Shown here piece by piece: positions 1-5,983 of a stretch of DNA of 6,136 nucleotides. Each line of letters opens with the position of its first letter. Position 1 is the first letter of the stretch. Position numbers and translations under genes: made by a program. The notes beneath the pieces were generated by a model, which had not been told where the DNA came from, made no database searches, and saw nothing but the letters and a program-made list of their open reading frames with translations. The DNA is from Nitrososphaeraceae archaeon (GTDB lineage Archaea > Thermoproteota > Nitrososphaeria > Nitrososphaerales > Nitrososphaeraceae): positions 1 through 6,136 of the forward strand of contig JAJNBK010000209.1 of NCBI GenBank assembly GCA_021155845.1, in the 5' to 3' direction.

Positions 1-381
1 TTTATTCTCTTCAAAGAAGGTAAAAAAATTGATGAGGCTAAAGTTTTACTAGATATTCCATTTAAACTAGCTATTAGATATTGGAAGCAATATCTAAAGG
101 CAATAAGAATGTTTGAATCGTTTGAGTTCTATCAGGACCATAGTTATGATATACCATCATTATTATCAATAAACACTTTTATGAAACGAAATAATATATC
201 TGGAAATGATGTTGTTAATGTTTTAAGAGAAGCGAATGATGTTATTAATTTGAACAAAATAATTTCAAATCTTAAATTAGAATGTGAAACATGGCAGCGA
301 GTTGCAAATTATCATGATAACGCTCCATTAGAGCCATTACCAAAAAAAATTAATCGATATTATCCAAATTATCATTTCTAA
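1..381 (+). CDS. HTH-containing hypothetical protein, 5'-truncated by the window edge
   Basis: The frame is open from base 1 and ends at TAA 379-381, so 126 residues of a longer protein are visible; the ATG at 109 is internal, because the 36 codons before it read as continuous protein. The first 33 residues (from FILFKEGKKIDEA to YWKQYLK) look like a resolvase/Hin-type helix-turn-helix: an EGK turn, an Asp-Glu-Ala helix, then an aromatic-rich helix. A helical region follows (ISGNDVVNVLREANDVINL, then NKIISNLKLECETW) and a basic, Tyr-rich tail. From memory this resembles a thaumarchaeal accessory family with an N-terminal HTH and a coiled coil; those proteins are usually longer, so this copy may be C-terminally short. 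DNA binding is inferred; no partner or target is visible. It converges on the primase-like gene, with 74 bases between the stop codons. Confidence 0.7.
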   Translation, partial: FILFKEGKKIDEAKVLLDIPFKLAIRYWKQYLKAIRMFESFEFYQDHSYDIPSLLSINTFMKRNNISGNDVVNVLREANDVINLNKIISNLKLECETWQRVANYHDNAPLEPLPKKINRYYPNYHF

Positions 382-455
382 ATTTCTCAAGAGATGTTGA
401 TTGATGATAATAGAATTAACAGAAAACCCAGCATTCTATCTACCAAATATTAAAA

Positions 456-1539
456 TCAGGGTTTAATATTTTGTTTATGCAGTATATTATATAACTCTAA
501 ATTTCTGTCCATTAGGGTTATACGTTTCATTGGAGGAATTCTTTTTTGATTGGCAGTGTTCAAAGCTATCTTTATTAGATTCCTTGAATTAAAATTCAGT
601 TTTCTTATTGAATCACATTTCTGTAACCATTCAATCAAAATATCGAATGATTCTTTATATGATAACTTTTTGATATTTATTAGATATGGAGCTAGAATAA
701 GACTTACTATTTTTTCGGAAATCTTCTATTGGTGTTTTTAAAAGTTTTTCTATCCATTCAATACTTTGATTATTAATATTAGAATATTTTTGATGTTGAT
801 TAGTATTATGATTTTCTTGCTCTTGTTCTTGGTCCGTTACTTTTTGTTTTAGAAAGGTTCTAAAATCTTCTATAAATTCTCGTGTTATAGGAGCTCTAAC
901 TCCATTCCATTCCTGCAATATCTTTACCTTGATATTTCCTAAAAGTCTTTTATACCTGTTGTCAAGACACTTCCCATTGATTGAACCTGGTACTCTAATC
1001 TGACACGACTTGAAGGAAGGAGGATGATCTGTATCTGCTTTACCATTTGATAGAAAATCTTCAGCGAACCTTAGAAATTCTTGGGAAAGATTAAGAGATA
1101 GAAAAATATCTTTGTATTTTTGGAACTGTTCTATTTGTTCTAGAATTGGACATTCAATTGGTAAAACAATGTGACAACCATTCCCACTATAGTTAACTCT
1201 TGGATGTCCATTTAACTTCTCTTTAATATTTTTCAGAGTTTTAGATAACACATTTTCAAAACTCTTATCGTCTTTGAAAGTGCTTCTATCTATGTCGATA
1301 AAAATGGAGTCAGGTGGATATCTTTGAATTCCTTTATAATTTGTAAATGAAGGAAAATTATTTATTTTACAGTCTACAAAATCCGATTCTTCAAAATATT
1401 TCATTCCTTCTTCTTTAGAAAATACCTCAATTTGTTTACCTTTGGAAGCAAGGGTTTGTATTTTTCTTGGAAATAATAATCTTTTTTGATTGAAATGAGA
1501 TAATAGAAAGTCTAATCCGTTTTCTACCTCTTGATAACT
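456..1539 (-). pseudogene. AEP-like primase of a mobile element, frame disrupted
   Basis: The core is one open stretch, 1539 down to about 710, whose first ATG is at 1404. Counting from that ATG, it has FIDID (Asp37, Asp39), the usual AEP metal-binding motif I; SGNGCH (His78), motif II; and a third block with Asp124/Asp126 followed by the sequence IRVPGSINGK. These suggest an archaeo-eukaryotic primase/polymerase used for element replication. The 45 codons before the ATG read as protein (FLLSHFN, FPRKIQT, KQIEVFS) but hold no ATG, GTG or TTG. Near the end the frame breaks at six T's (710-715). Dropping one base joins EDFRK to IVSLILAPYLINIKKLSY and on to the TGA at 456-458, restoring a helical C-terminal domain and about 360 residues. 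A shorter protein from 1404 to 655 remains possible. The primase family is moderately sure; the disruption is well supported. Confidence 0.75.
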
Positions 1540-1884
1540 TTAAGATTTCTTACTGTTGATATTCTCAATTATAGTAACATTAGAAGAATCTAGTTCCCAC
1601 GGGTTACCTCTCGATTCTAACTTCAATAATTCAATTAATGATAGTTCTGGATGTAATGGATATCTTTTATGTCTTGTATGACAATGAATGTTATACTCAC
1701 ATAAAGTTGGAAATTCAATTTCAAAAAATTCGCAATTCTTGTGGTGACATTTTAGTGTTTTACCTACTTTTAGATGTTTCAGGATTTTTTCACGTTGGTC
1801 GTAATCAAGATAATCTAATGAAAATCTTTTAGGAGGTTTTATTTTCTCTTCTTGTTGGTTAGGTTGTTGTAATTTCAATTCCAA
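1540..1884 (-). CDS. Small C2H2-type zinc-finger protein
   Basis: A 114-residue protein with a TTG start at 1884. The start is supported by a strong Shine-Dalgarno stretch (GAGGGTGA) just upstream and by a 10-base overlap with the end of the preceding gene, indicating translational coupling. Residues 46-72 form a zinc-finger-like unit: Cys46-x4-Cys51, then a Phe58-x5-Tyr64-x2-His67 spacing, and His72 after four more residues. The segment HKRYPLHPELSLIELL and a GNPWE motif follow. I recall similar HPELSLIELL...GNPWE proteins in thaumarchaeal accessory regions but cannot name a family. It is probably a nucleic-acid-binding accessory protein of the integrated element. Its TAA at 1540-1542 is followed in the same frame by the primase-like sequence, so this could be the N-terminal part of a longer zinc-finger/primase fusion cut by a stop codon. 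Confidence 0.7.
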   Translation of the reverse strand: MELKLQQPNQQEEKIKPPKRFSLDYLDYDQREKILKHLKVGKTLKCHHKNCEFFEIEFPTLCEYNIHCHTRHKRYPLHPELSLIELLKLESRGNPWELDSSNVTIIENINSKKS

Positions 1885-2120
1885 TCTTCACCCTCTACAC
1901 CATATTTCAATTCACGATGCCGCTCTGGTGTTGTTTGATAAAATCTACCTTTAGGAGACATTTTAAATCCAGTTATAGTATCTGAATCTGACCAATCTGA
2001 CACATCTGATGTGGGTTCTAATTCATTTTTATTAAAATTCTTATCATTTTTTTCTTGTTTTGAATAATTTTCCCTTATTTTTTTTGATAAAACTTGACCA
2101 TTAATTTCTAAATATGACAA
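1875..2120 (-). CDS. Small acidic hypothetical protein
   Basis: An 81-residue reading frame with a TTG start at 2120; an in-frame TAG lies a few codons upstream and no ATG alternative comes before the conserved-looking body. The N-terminal half is Lys/Asn-rich and probably helical. The middle holds an acidic Ser-Asp run (SDVSDWSDSDT), and the end is GRFYQTTPERHRELKYG then acidic. There is no signal peptide or membrane segment. I do not recognise a family. It is the first gene of a minus-strand operon with the zinc-finger and primase-like genes, overlapping the next start by 10 bases, so it probably belongs to the same element. A TATA box lies 39 bases upstream. That it is a real gene is supported by the operon layout, promoter and coupled overlap. 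Confidence 0.6.
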   Translation of the reverse strand: MSYLEINGQVLSKKIRENYSKQEKNDKNFNKNELEPTSDVSDWSDSDTITGFKMSPKGRFYQTTPERHRELKYGVEGEDWN

Positions 2121-2158
2121 TTTAATATCAGAAATATCGTTCTATCAAAACTATCTTT

Positions 2159-2166
2159 TATTTAAA
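2159..2166 (-). promoter_or_regulatory. TATA box of the minus-strand zinc-finger/primase operon
   Basis: On the minus strand this reads TTTAAATA, close to the archaeal TATA consensus, and ends 39 bases before the TTG at 2120. Transcription would start near 2133-2136, giving a leader of about 15 bases. The surroundings are very AT-rich, so a chance match is possible; its placement ahead of the first operon gene supports it. Confidence 0.45.
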
Positions 2167-2259
2167 TTTATTATTATTAAATTATCTAAAAATGATTTTA
2201 CAATTATTAATTTTTCTTACTATATTAGAGATATAGTTGAGCTATTAAAGTAACAAAAC

Positions 2260-2339
2260 AGGAGGTTCAGTGAGGCTCATGAGCTACATGTCCTCTATTT
2301 TGGTTTTTTCAGTCCAAAGAACTCCAAACAGAACCTCTT
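2260..2339. repeat. About 80-base element with inverted-repeat ends (MITE-like or structured RNA)
   Basis: The ends AGGAGGTTC (2260-2268) and GAACCTCTT (2331-2339) pair over nine positions with one G-T wobble. Read as terminal repeats, the first 14 bases inside each end match at 11 positions. Inside are two smaller hairpins: GAGG 2272-2275 with CCTC 2292-2295, enclosing the palindrome GCTCATGAGC, and TTTGG 2298-2302 with CCAAA 2313-2317. Together they would fold as a closing stem with two arms. The stretch is richer in G and C than its surroundings. The 9-base GATATAGTT occurs on both sides (2230-2238 and 2355-2363) but not flush with the ends. It could be a small non-autonomous mobile element or a noncoding RNA; neither is shown. 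Confidence 0.4.
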
Positions 2340-2348
2340 GATATATAT

Positions 2349-2465
2349 TTAGATGATATAGTTAATAAAGTTTAATAATTTTGAGAGAAAAGTTATAATA
2401 TTGGCCCAAGAATGACTGAGTTCATTATCATTCCACACTCCAATGATGTCTAAACCAACATTTTT
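2349..2465 (-). pseudogene. Possible transposase scrap
   Basis: An open stretch of 38 codons between stops on the minus strand, with no ATG. It reads VGLDIIGVWNDNELSHSWAN followed by ITFLSKLLN. The pattern of a hydrophobic strand, Gly-x-Trp, an acidic loop and then Ser-x-x-x-Trp loosely resembles the region after the catalytic strand in mutator (IS256-type) transposases, where G-x-W...E-S...FW is common. The match is from memory and short. It lies next to the inverted-repeat element, which fits a mobile-element graveyard. It could equally be random open sequence. Confidence 0.22.
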
Positions 2466-2583
2466 TTATAACATTAATAATTATTCTATAAGAATTAGTT
2501 GTTATTTTTTCTGTGTCTAAAAATGCAACAAATTAAATTTTTTAAAAGCAGTAATATTGATGATAGGTAATCCTATCTTAATC

Positions 2584-2606
2584 AAAACAAAAATAAAAGT
2601 AAAAAA
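2584..2606 (-). terminator. T-rich archaeal terminator after the cupredoxin gene
   Basis: Immediately after the TAA at 2607-2609, the minus strand reads a run of T tracts (T6, T4, T5, T4) broken by single other bases. U-rich tracts without a required hairpin are the usual archaeal termination signal. The placement directly behind the stop codon supports the call. Confidence 0.5.
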
Positions 2607-3391
2607 TTAAGCAGTTCTAAAGTCGAATAAAACTTTAATTGGACTTTCTACTGGTTTCCCATATGAAATAGTTTCATTACCTTCTGCAGAAATTAACTCA
2701 AGGGGAAGTGATTGACCGGCAGTCGTAAATAATTTAGAAAATAATATTCTATCATTATTATTTTCACCTTCACTGATAGTTACATTATAAGTAATTGGGG
2801 TAGTTCTATCTAATGGTATTGTCTGTGGTTCGATATCTAATAATACTCTTGGATGAGTTGTAATGTCCCATACTGCCCCTGAACCTATATCTATTTTAAA
2901 ACCTTCGCCTGTAAAAAATGCATCACTTGCAGTCACTGCACCCACTCTCCATGGATGAATAATACAATGATATAGAAATTCACCAGGTTGTGTAAATGTG
3001 AATTGAAACAAAGAGTTAGCTGTAGCTGGCATTATGCCTGAATTAAATATGGAGCCTTCATCTGTTGCTTTTGGTTGTCCACTGGTTACTGTATGAGGCT
3101 GTCCAAAGTCATTATTAAACCAGCCTACAGTAGTGCCTGTAGGAACGGCAATTTGTGGAGGATAATAATGATGTATGTTCTCTTTTTGAGCAGCACCAGG
3201 AACTATGCTTACTGCATAGGTAGCATCAGAGCAGCACCAGGAACTATGCTTACTGCATAGGTAGCATCATTATGTTGTAATGTAGGGATACTACCGGGTT
3301 GGGCAAAGACTTCCATTGTTGCTACATGTGTTGTCAGAGCTAACAGTATTGGCAATATCAATAGAATTTGATTATTAGCCATATTAATCAT
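2607..3391 (-). pseudogene. Secreted blue-copper (cupredoxin) protein, frame broken by a 41-bp tandem duplication
   Basis: The start at 3391 (or the ATG at 3382) opens a signal peptide: hydrophobic ILLILPILLAL and a likely cleavage after VFA near residue 30. The frame then enters PGAA and stops at a TAA inside the second copy of an exact 41-bp repeat. Removing one copy gives an unbroken 247-residue protein (744 bases). Its cupredoxin domain runs from AVSIVPGAAQKENIHHYYPP through VGWFNNDFGQPHTVTSG to FLYHCIIHPWRVG. Copper ligands would be His86, Cys129 and His132; the usual axial Met position looks to be Arg135. A beta-rich C-terminal region of about 100 residues follows. The downstream frame could restart at ATG 3032, but that product lacks His86 and a signal. 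Such proteins act outside the membrane in electron transfer in ammonia-oxidising archaea. Cupredoxin assignment is firm; the exact role is unknown. Confidence 0.85.
3188..3269. repeat. Exact 41-bp direct tandem duplication
   Basis: Copies occupy 3188-3228 and 3229-3269 and are identical over all 41 bases, each beginning GAGCAGCACCAGG and ending TAGCATCA. They lie inside the cupredoxin coding region just after the signal peptide. Because 41 is not a multiple of three, the extra copy shifts the frame and brings a TAA into phase. Perfect identity suggests a recent event such as replication slippage, or an assembly artefact. Confidence 0.95.
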
Positions 3392-3404
3392 CTATAGAAA
3401 ACAA

Positions 3405-3414
3405 ATTATAAATA
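3405..3414 (-). promoter_or_regulatory. TATA box of the cupredoxin gene
   Basis: The minus strand reads TATTTATAAT, a good archaeal TATA box. Transcription would begin about 25 bases downstream, near 3382-3385, which is almost exactly the second ATG (3382). This suggests a leaderless mRNA starting at MANNQ rather than at the ATG three codons earlier. There is no Shine-Dalgarno sequence before either ATG. Confidence 0.5.
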
Positions 3415-3739
3415 CACATCCATAGTTAAATTGTCAGACTATTAATTTATTCTAAATAATTGTTATAATAAACCGGATATATTTTATTCAAGTTAAAGGT
3501 AGTTATACAACTTAATCGAACTCATTATATATAGTAAAAAATTGTTTAAAGAATTATTAGTTAAGAAATAGCAATTTAGACTATTATATGAATATTCATA
3601 AAAACAAAGTACAACACATACTATTATCAAAAAAAACATAGTAAATGCCCAACTGTAAGAGACCTTAACAAAACTAAGGGTCCTTTTTTTATTATTAGAT
3701 ACAATATCATATCTCAAATATTCAAATCTTCTATGGTAT
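3415..3739. other. AT-rich gap with no convincing gene
   Basis: The stretch between the cupredoxin promoter and the membrane-protein remnant. It holds a hairpin with a T tract (3661-3690). A TTG-started minus-strand frame at 3717-3493 encodes one hydrophobic segment (FTMFFLIIVCVVLCF) and an Asn/Tyr/Leu-rich end. That frame has no Shine-Dalgarno, runs through the hairpin and has the composition expected of random AT-rich DNA, so I do not call it a gene. No tRNA-like or CRISPR-like pattern is visible. Confidence 0.5.
3661..3690 (+). terminator. Hairpin followed by a T7 tract
   Basis: GACCTTA (3661-3667) pairs with TAAGGGTC (3675-3682) with one bulged G and a 7-base loop, and is followed after one base by seven T's. 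It has the shape of an intrinsic terminator on the + strand, but no + strand gene is visible just upstream. It may be the remnant of a lost transcript's end, or a chance structure. Confidence 0.3.
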
Positions 3740-4134
3740 TTGATTTTAGCATCTAATGAATATAGTCATTTAATAGAAGTTGCTGCTGAAGGATTAGACG
3801 GAGAAATACCAGAACTTCAAATTGAAATTGCACTATTTGCTGGATCTATCATACTTTATTTGGGTTTATTAGGATAGATTTTAGTTAAGAAATTAAAGAG
3901 CATTTTACCTTATTCATTATTGATAGTTACTTCTACGATATTGATAATTACTTATATCGCATCTCGAACTGTAGGAGTTCCTATTATAGGTGTGGAATTC
4001 TATATTGGAAAATATAATATGTTTACAAAGTATTATAAGGAGTTATAATCGCAATATCTGGATATCCAATATACCGAATAATAGTCTTCAATAAATCCAG
4101 AACACAAGAGGAAACTCTAAAAAGAAAAACATAA
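3740..4134 (+). pseudogene. Decayed small multi-TM membrane protein
   Basis: Three segments join into one plausible protein. Segment 1 (from about 3740, a TTG) reads ASNEYSHLIEVAAEGLDGEI and a TM helix (IALFAGSIILYLGLLG), ending at TAG 3875-3877. The same frame continues with ILVKKLKSILPYSLLIV, a second TM helix (LLIVTSTILIITYIA) and SRTVGVPIIGVEFYIGKYN, ending at TAA 4046-4048. Near 4030-4046 the text passes to another frame (GVIIAISGYPIYRIIVFNKS) giving a third helix and a charged tail, ending at TAA 4132-4134. TGG to TAG (Trp to stop) is the simplest origin of the first stop. The pattern, including SRTVG(V/L)P, is like a small uncharacterised thaumarchaeal membrane protein I recall, without known function. 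The original start is unclear: ATG 3733 is out of phase. Confidence 0.65.
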
Positions 4135-4199
4135 CTAGATGTTATAATCCTGTTCAGTAACAATAAAAAAATTTATTTTTTTGCTACTTTATTTTCTAT

Positions 4200-4209
4200 T
4201 TTATAAAAT
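4200..4209 (+). promoter_or_regulatory. Candidate TATA box for the winged-helix gene
   Basis: TTTATAAAAT-like sequence about 34 bases before the TTG at 4243, which would start transcription near 4230. A second AT-rich box (CTTTAAAAATA, from 4221) is also possible and would place the start at or just after the TTG. The background is AT-rich, so the choice is uncertain. Confidence 0.35.
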
Positions 4210-4242
4210 AACTTATTTACCTTTAAAAATAAACTATAAAGG

Positions 4243-4593
4243 TTGACAACAAAAGCAAAGAGATTTTCTTCAGAATATACCATGTTAACAATATTAGAAT
4301 ATCTTTGCTTGTATTCAACAAAAACACCTATAAGTAAATATCATATAATGACAAAAATTACTGCAATCAGACAACAACGTCCAGATAGAATTTCCTTGAT
4401 TTTAAATAGATTAGAAGAGAATGGCTATATTAAATCTACGACTATAGATAATTCATCATCTTCATCCACTAATCCTACTACTACAAAATTATATCTTGTA
4501 ACAGAAAAAGGATTTGATGCTTATTTAAAATGGATTAAAGAGTTTTTATCTTTTGTTAGAAGTATGAATAATGAAGATGATACAAATGGATAA
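4243..4593 (+). CDS. Winged helix-turn-helix transcriptional regulator
   Basis: A 116-residue protein. The TTG at 4243 is chosen because KRFSSEYTMLTILEYL reads as a complete first helix; the ATG at 4282 would cut it. Helices follow at about residues 14-26 and 31-42, then a recognition helix (RPDRISLILNRLEENGYI, about 48-65). The wing has an unusual Ser/Thr/Asn-rich insertion (about 68-81) between the strands ending in KLYLVTEKG. A C-terminal helix (FDAYLKWIKEFLSFVRSM) may mediate dimerisation. This layout is that of PadR/MarR-like single-domain archaeal wHTH proteins; the effector and target are not visible. It converges on the two-TM protein gene with only 16 bases between the stop codons. 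The bases AAAGG lie directly before the TTG, too close for a normal Shine-Dalgarno. Confidence 0.8.
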   Translation: MTTKAKRFSSEYTMLTILEYLCLYSTKTPISKYHIMTKITAIRQQRPDRISLILNRLEENGYIKSTTIDNSSSSSTNPTTTKLYLVTEKGFDAYLKWIKEFLSFVRSMNNEDDTNG

Positions 4594-4609
4594 ATTAATA
4601 ATAGATAGA

Positions 4610-5455
4610 TTAAGCATTATTAAGAGCATTCAAACTCAAGTCTGGATTATCAGGCTTTTCTATCCAGATTAAATTTTCTCTTATGTTTTTATCTTTGATT
4701 TTATTTATCAGTTGATAACTTTCTTGGTCTATACTTTCACCTATTAGCAGAGCTAATCCTATTTTATTACCTTTCTTCATTTTATATTTTTGTAAGGATT
4801 CTATAAAAGTTTGAGTAGTATTTTTATCAATAGTCTTTTCTATTATTTTAACTAAAATGCCTCCATAATCTTGAATAGTATTTTTCAGAGAACTGGAATC
4901 TATGGCAGGATTGATTGTTGATTTATCAATTAGGATATCAAAAGTGGTACTACTAGTATCATCAATACTAATATTATAAAATTCATTATGTTGTTTTGAT
5001 TTCGAAATATATTGATGTAATGGTATATCTATTTCTTCAATGGTTTCTGATAATGCATTTAGAATTTCTTCTTTACTCTTATTATTGATACTTAATAGAA
5101 TTCCAGTTCTAATTGCATTATTTTCAAACAGATTTGACCATTTATCTAATATTTTTTGGGATCTCTTTACAGGACGTATTGCACATAAAAGAAATATAAT
5201 AAGAAGTATTGATACAGAAATTATCATTGCATCTATTGTCTCATCAGGTAAAATTCTAGCAAATCCTAAATCCATAACTAAATCAAAAGTTGTCATGGCT
5301 GCAATAACAATTAGGGTTATTACAACAAATGGAATTTGTTTAGTAAATGATTGAATTAATTGTGATGCTTCAGAACTATATTGTGTAAGTAATACATTTG
5401 AGTCAGCATTTGTACTATCATCAATTCTATGGGTTTTAGGATCACTTTTTGTCAT
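4610..5455 (-). CDS. Two-TM membrane protein with a C-terminal soluble domain, unknown function
   Basis: A 281-residue protein with an ATG start at 5455, supported by a TATA box about 26 bases upstream. It has a hydrophilic N-terminal tail (1-39), two membrane segments (about 41-60, IPFVVITLIVIAAM; and 76-93, AMIISVSILLIIFLLCAI) separated by a short acidic loop, then a basic stretch (RPVKRSQK) that suggests the C-terminal part is cytoplasmic. The soluble part alternates helices and strands (TFDILIDKS, GILVKIIEK, KIGLALLIGE, NLIWIEKPD) with a helix between each, an alpha/beta fold. I do not recognise the family. The strand pattern with Asp173 and the VKIIEK strand loosely recalls nuclease-like or TIR/NTPase-like alpha/beta folds, without a clear catalytic set. 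The gene appears intact and monocistronic. Confidence 0.75.
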   Translation of the reverse strand: MTKSDPKTHRIDDSTNADSNVLLTQYSSEASQLIQSFTKQIPFVVITLIVIAAMTTFDLVMDLGFARILPDETIDAMIISVSILLIIFLLCAIRPVKRSQKILDKWSNLFENNAIRTGILLSINNKSKEEILNALSETIEEIDIPLHQYISKSKQHNEFYNISIDDTSSTTFDILIDKSTINPAIDSSSLKNTIQDYGGILVKIIEKTIDKNTTQTFIESLQKYKMKKGNKIGLALLIGESIDQESYQLINKIKDKNIRENLIWIEKPDNPDLSLNALNNA

Positions 5456-5480
5456 TGTAGATAAAGATTCGTCTCTAAAA

Positions 5481-5490
5481 TATATAAATA
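5481..5490 (-). promoter_or_regulatory. TATA box of the two-TM membrane protein gene
   Basis: The minus strand reads TATTTATATA, a strong archaeal TATA box, 26 bases before the ATG at 5455. The transcript would begin within a few bases of the ATG, so it is probably leaderless; no Shine-Dalgarno is present. Confidence 0.6.
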
Positions 5491-5950
5491 CTGATATAAC
5501 TTTCTTGTAGATTAAATAGTCTTTACAGTGAGCTGATGTAATTTGTATTGTTGAATGTATGGTCTATTCTGGTTATCTTAGACATTTTCCTCTATATTTC
5601 ATCTACATTAATGTATTATATTAAGAAATGGTTTGGCATATCTAATTGATTATTTTGTTACGAATTTATATTAATCAATAGAAATGAGATTAGTTTATGA
5701 AATTTAATTAATTCTCCATCTTTCTATTTATGAATTGATATTCAGATCTAATAATTAATTAATCAATAAAAAATGGTTAATACAAAACAATTTTTTATAA
5801 TTTATATAATACATTCAACAACTAATTGTAATACTTTAATAGCATTTGTTAAAAATTTTGTTTATATTATAGTTCTTTTACTTCATTTTATACAAAAAGA
5901 GAGAAGATCATAAGATACTATTAAACACTAGTATAACAAATTTACTCTAA
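5491..5950. other. AT-rich intergenic region, no gene seen
   Basis: About 460 bases between two divergent promoters. All frames are broken by frequent stops. The 10-mer TTAATCAATA occurs twice (5671-5680 and 5759-5768), each followed by an A-rich stretch, and ATTAATTAATT-like runs lie before the second copy; at this base composition these may be chance. I see no tRNA, rRNA, CRISPR or strong hairpin. Confidence 0.55.
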
Positions 5951-5961
5951 TATTAATATAT
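5951..5961 (+). promoter_or_regulatory. TATA box of the gene starting at 5984
   Basis: TATTAATATAT, centred about 27 bases before the GTG at 5984, the spacing expected for a leaderless archaeal transcript beginning at that codon. Confidence 0.45.
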
Positions 5962-5983
5962 TAAGTATGCTATATTACAAATT

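Noticed and set aside
550..741. Plus-strand 63-codon frame
   Set aside because: Antisense shadow of the primase C-terminal region, with no promoter or Shine-Dalgarno.
1638..1832. Plus-strand 64-codon frame
   Set aside because: Antisense to the zinc-finger gene, whose Cys/His pattern and coupled start make it the real one.
2230..2363. GATATAGTT on both sides of the inverted-repeat element as a target-site duplication
   Set aside because: The copies lie 21 and 15 bases outside the element ends rather than flush with them, and a 9-base AT-rich match is plausible by chance.
3075..3260. Plus-strand 61-codon frame
   Set aside because: Antisense to the cupredoxin and open only because of the 41-bp duplication.
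3188..3269. CRISPR-like repeat array
   Set aside because: Only two copies, directly adjacent without a spacer, inside a coding frame.
3493..3717. Minus-strand 74-codon frame with one hydrophobic segment
   Set aside because: TTG start without Shine-Dalgarno or clear promoter, composition typical of random AT-rich DNA, and it runs through the hairpin at 3661-3682 and overlaps sequence just before the membrane-protein relic.
1540..3877. Stop-codon recoding (for example pyrrolysine at TAG or TAA readthrough) to explain the in-frame stops
   Set aside because: The two interrupting codons differ (TAA at 1540, TAG at 3875), and both affected genes also carry a frameshift, so decay is the simpler explanation.
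5040..5354. Plus-strand 104-codon frame with hydrophobic stretches
   Set aside because: Mirror image of the two-TM gene's membrane segments; the opposite strand has a good promoter and a longer coherent protein.
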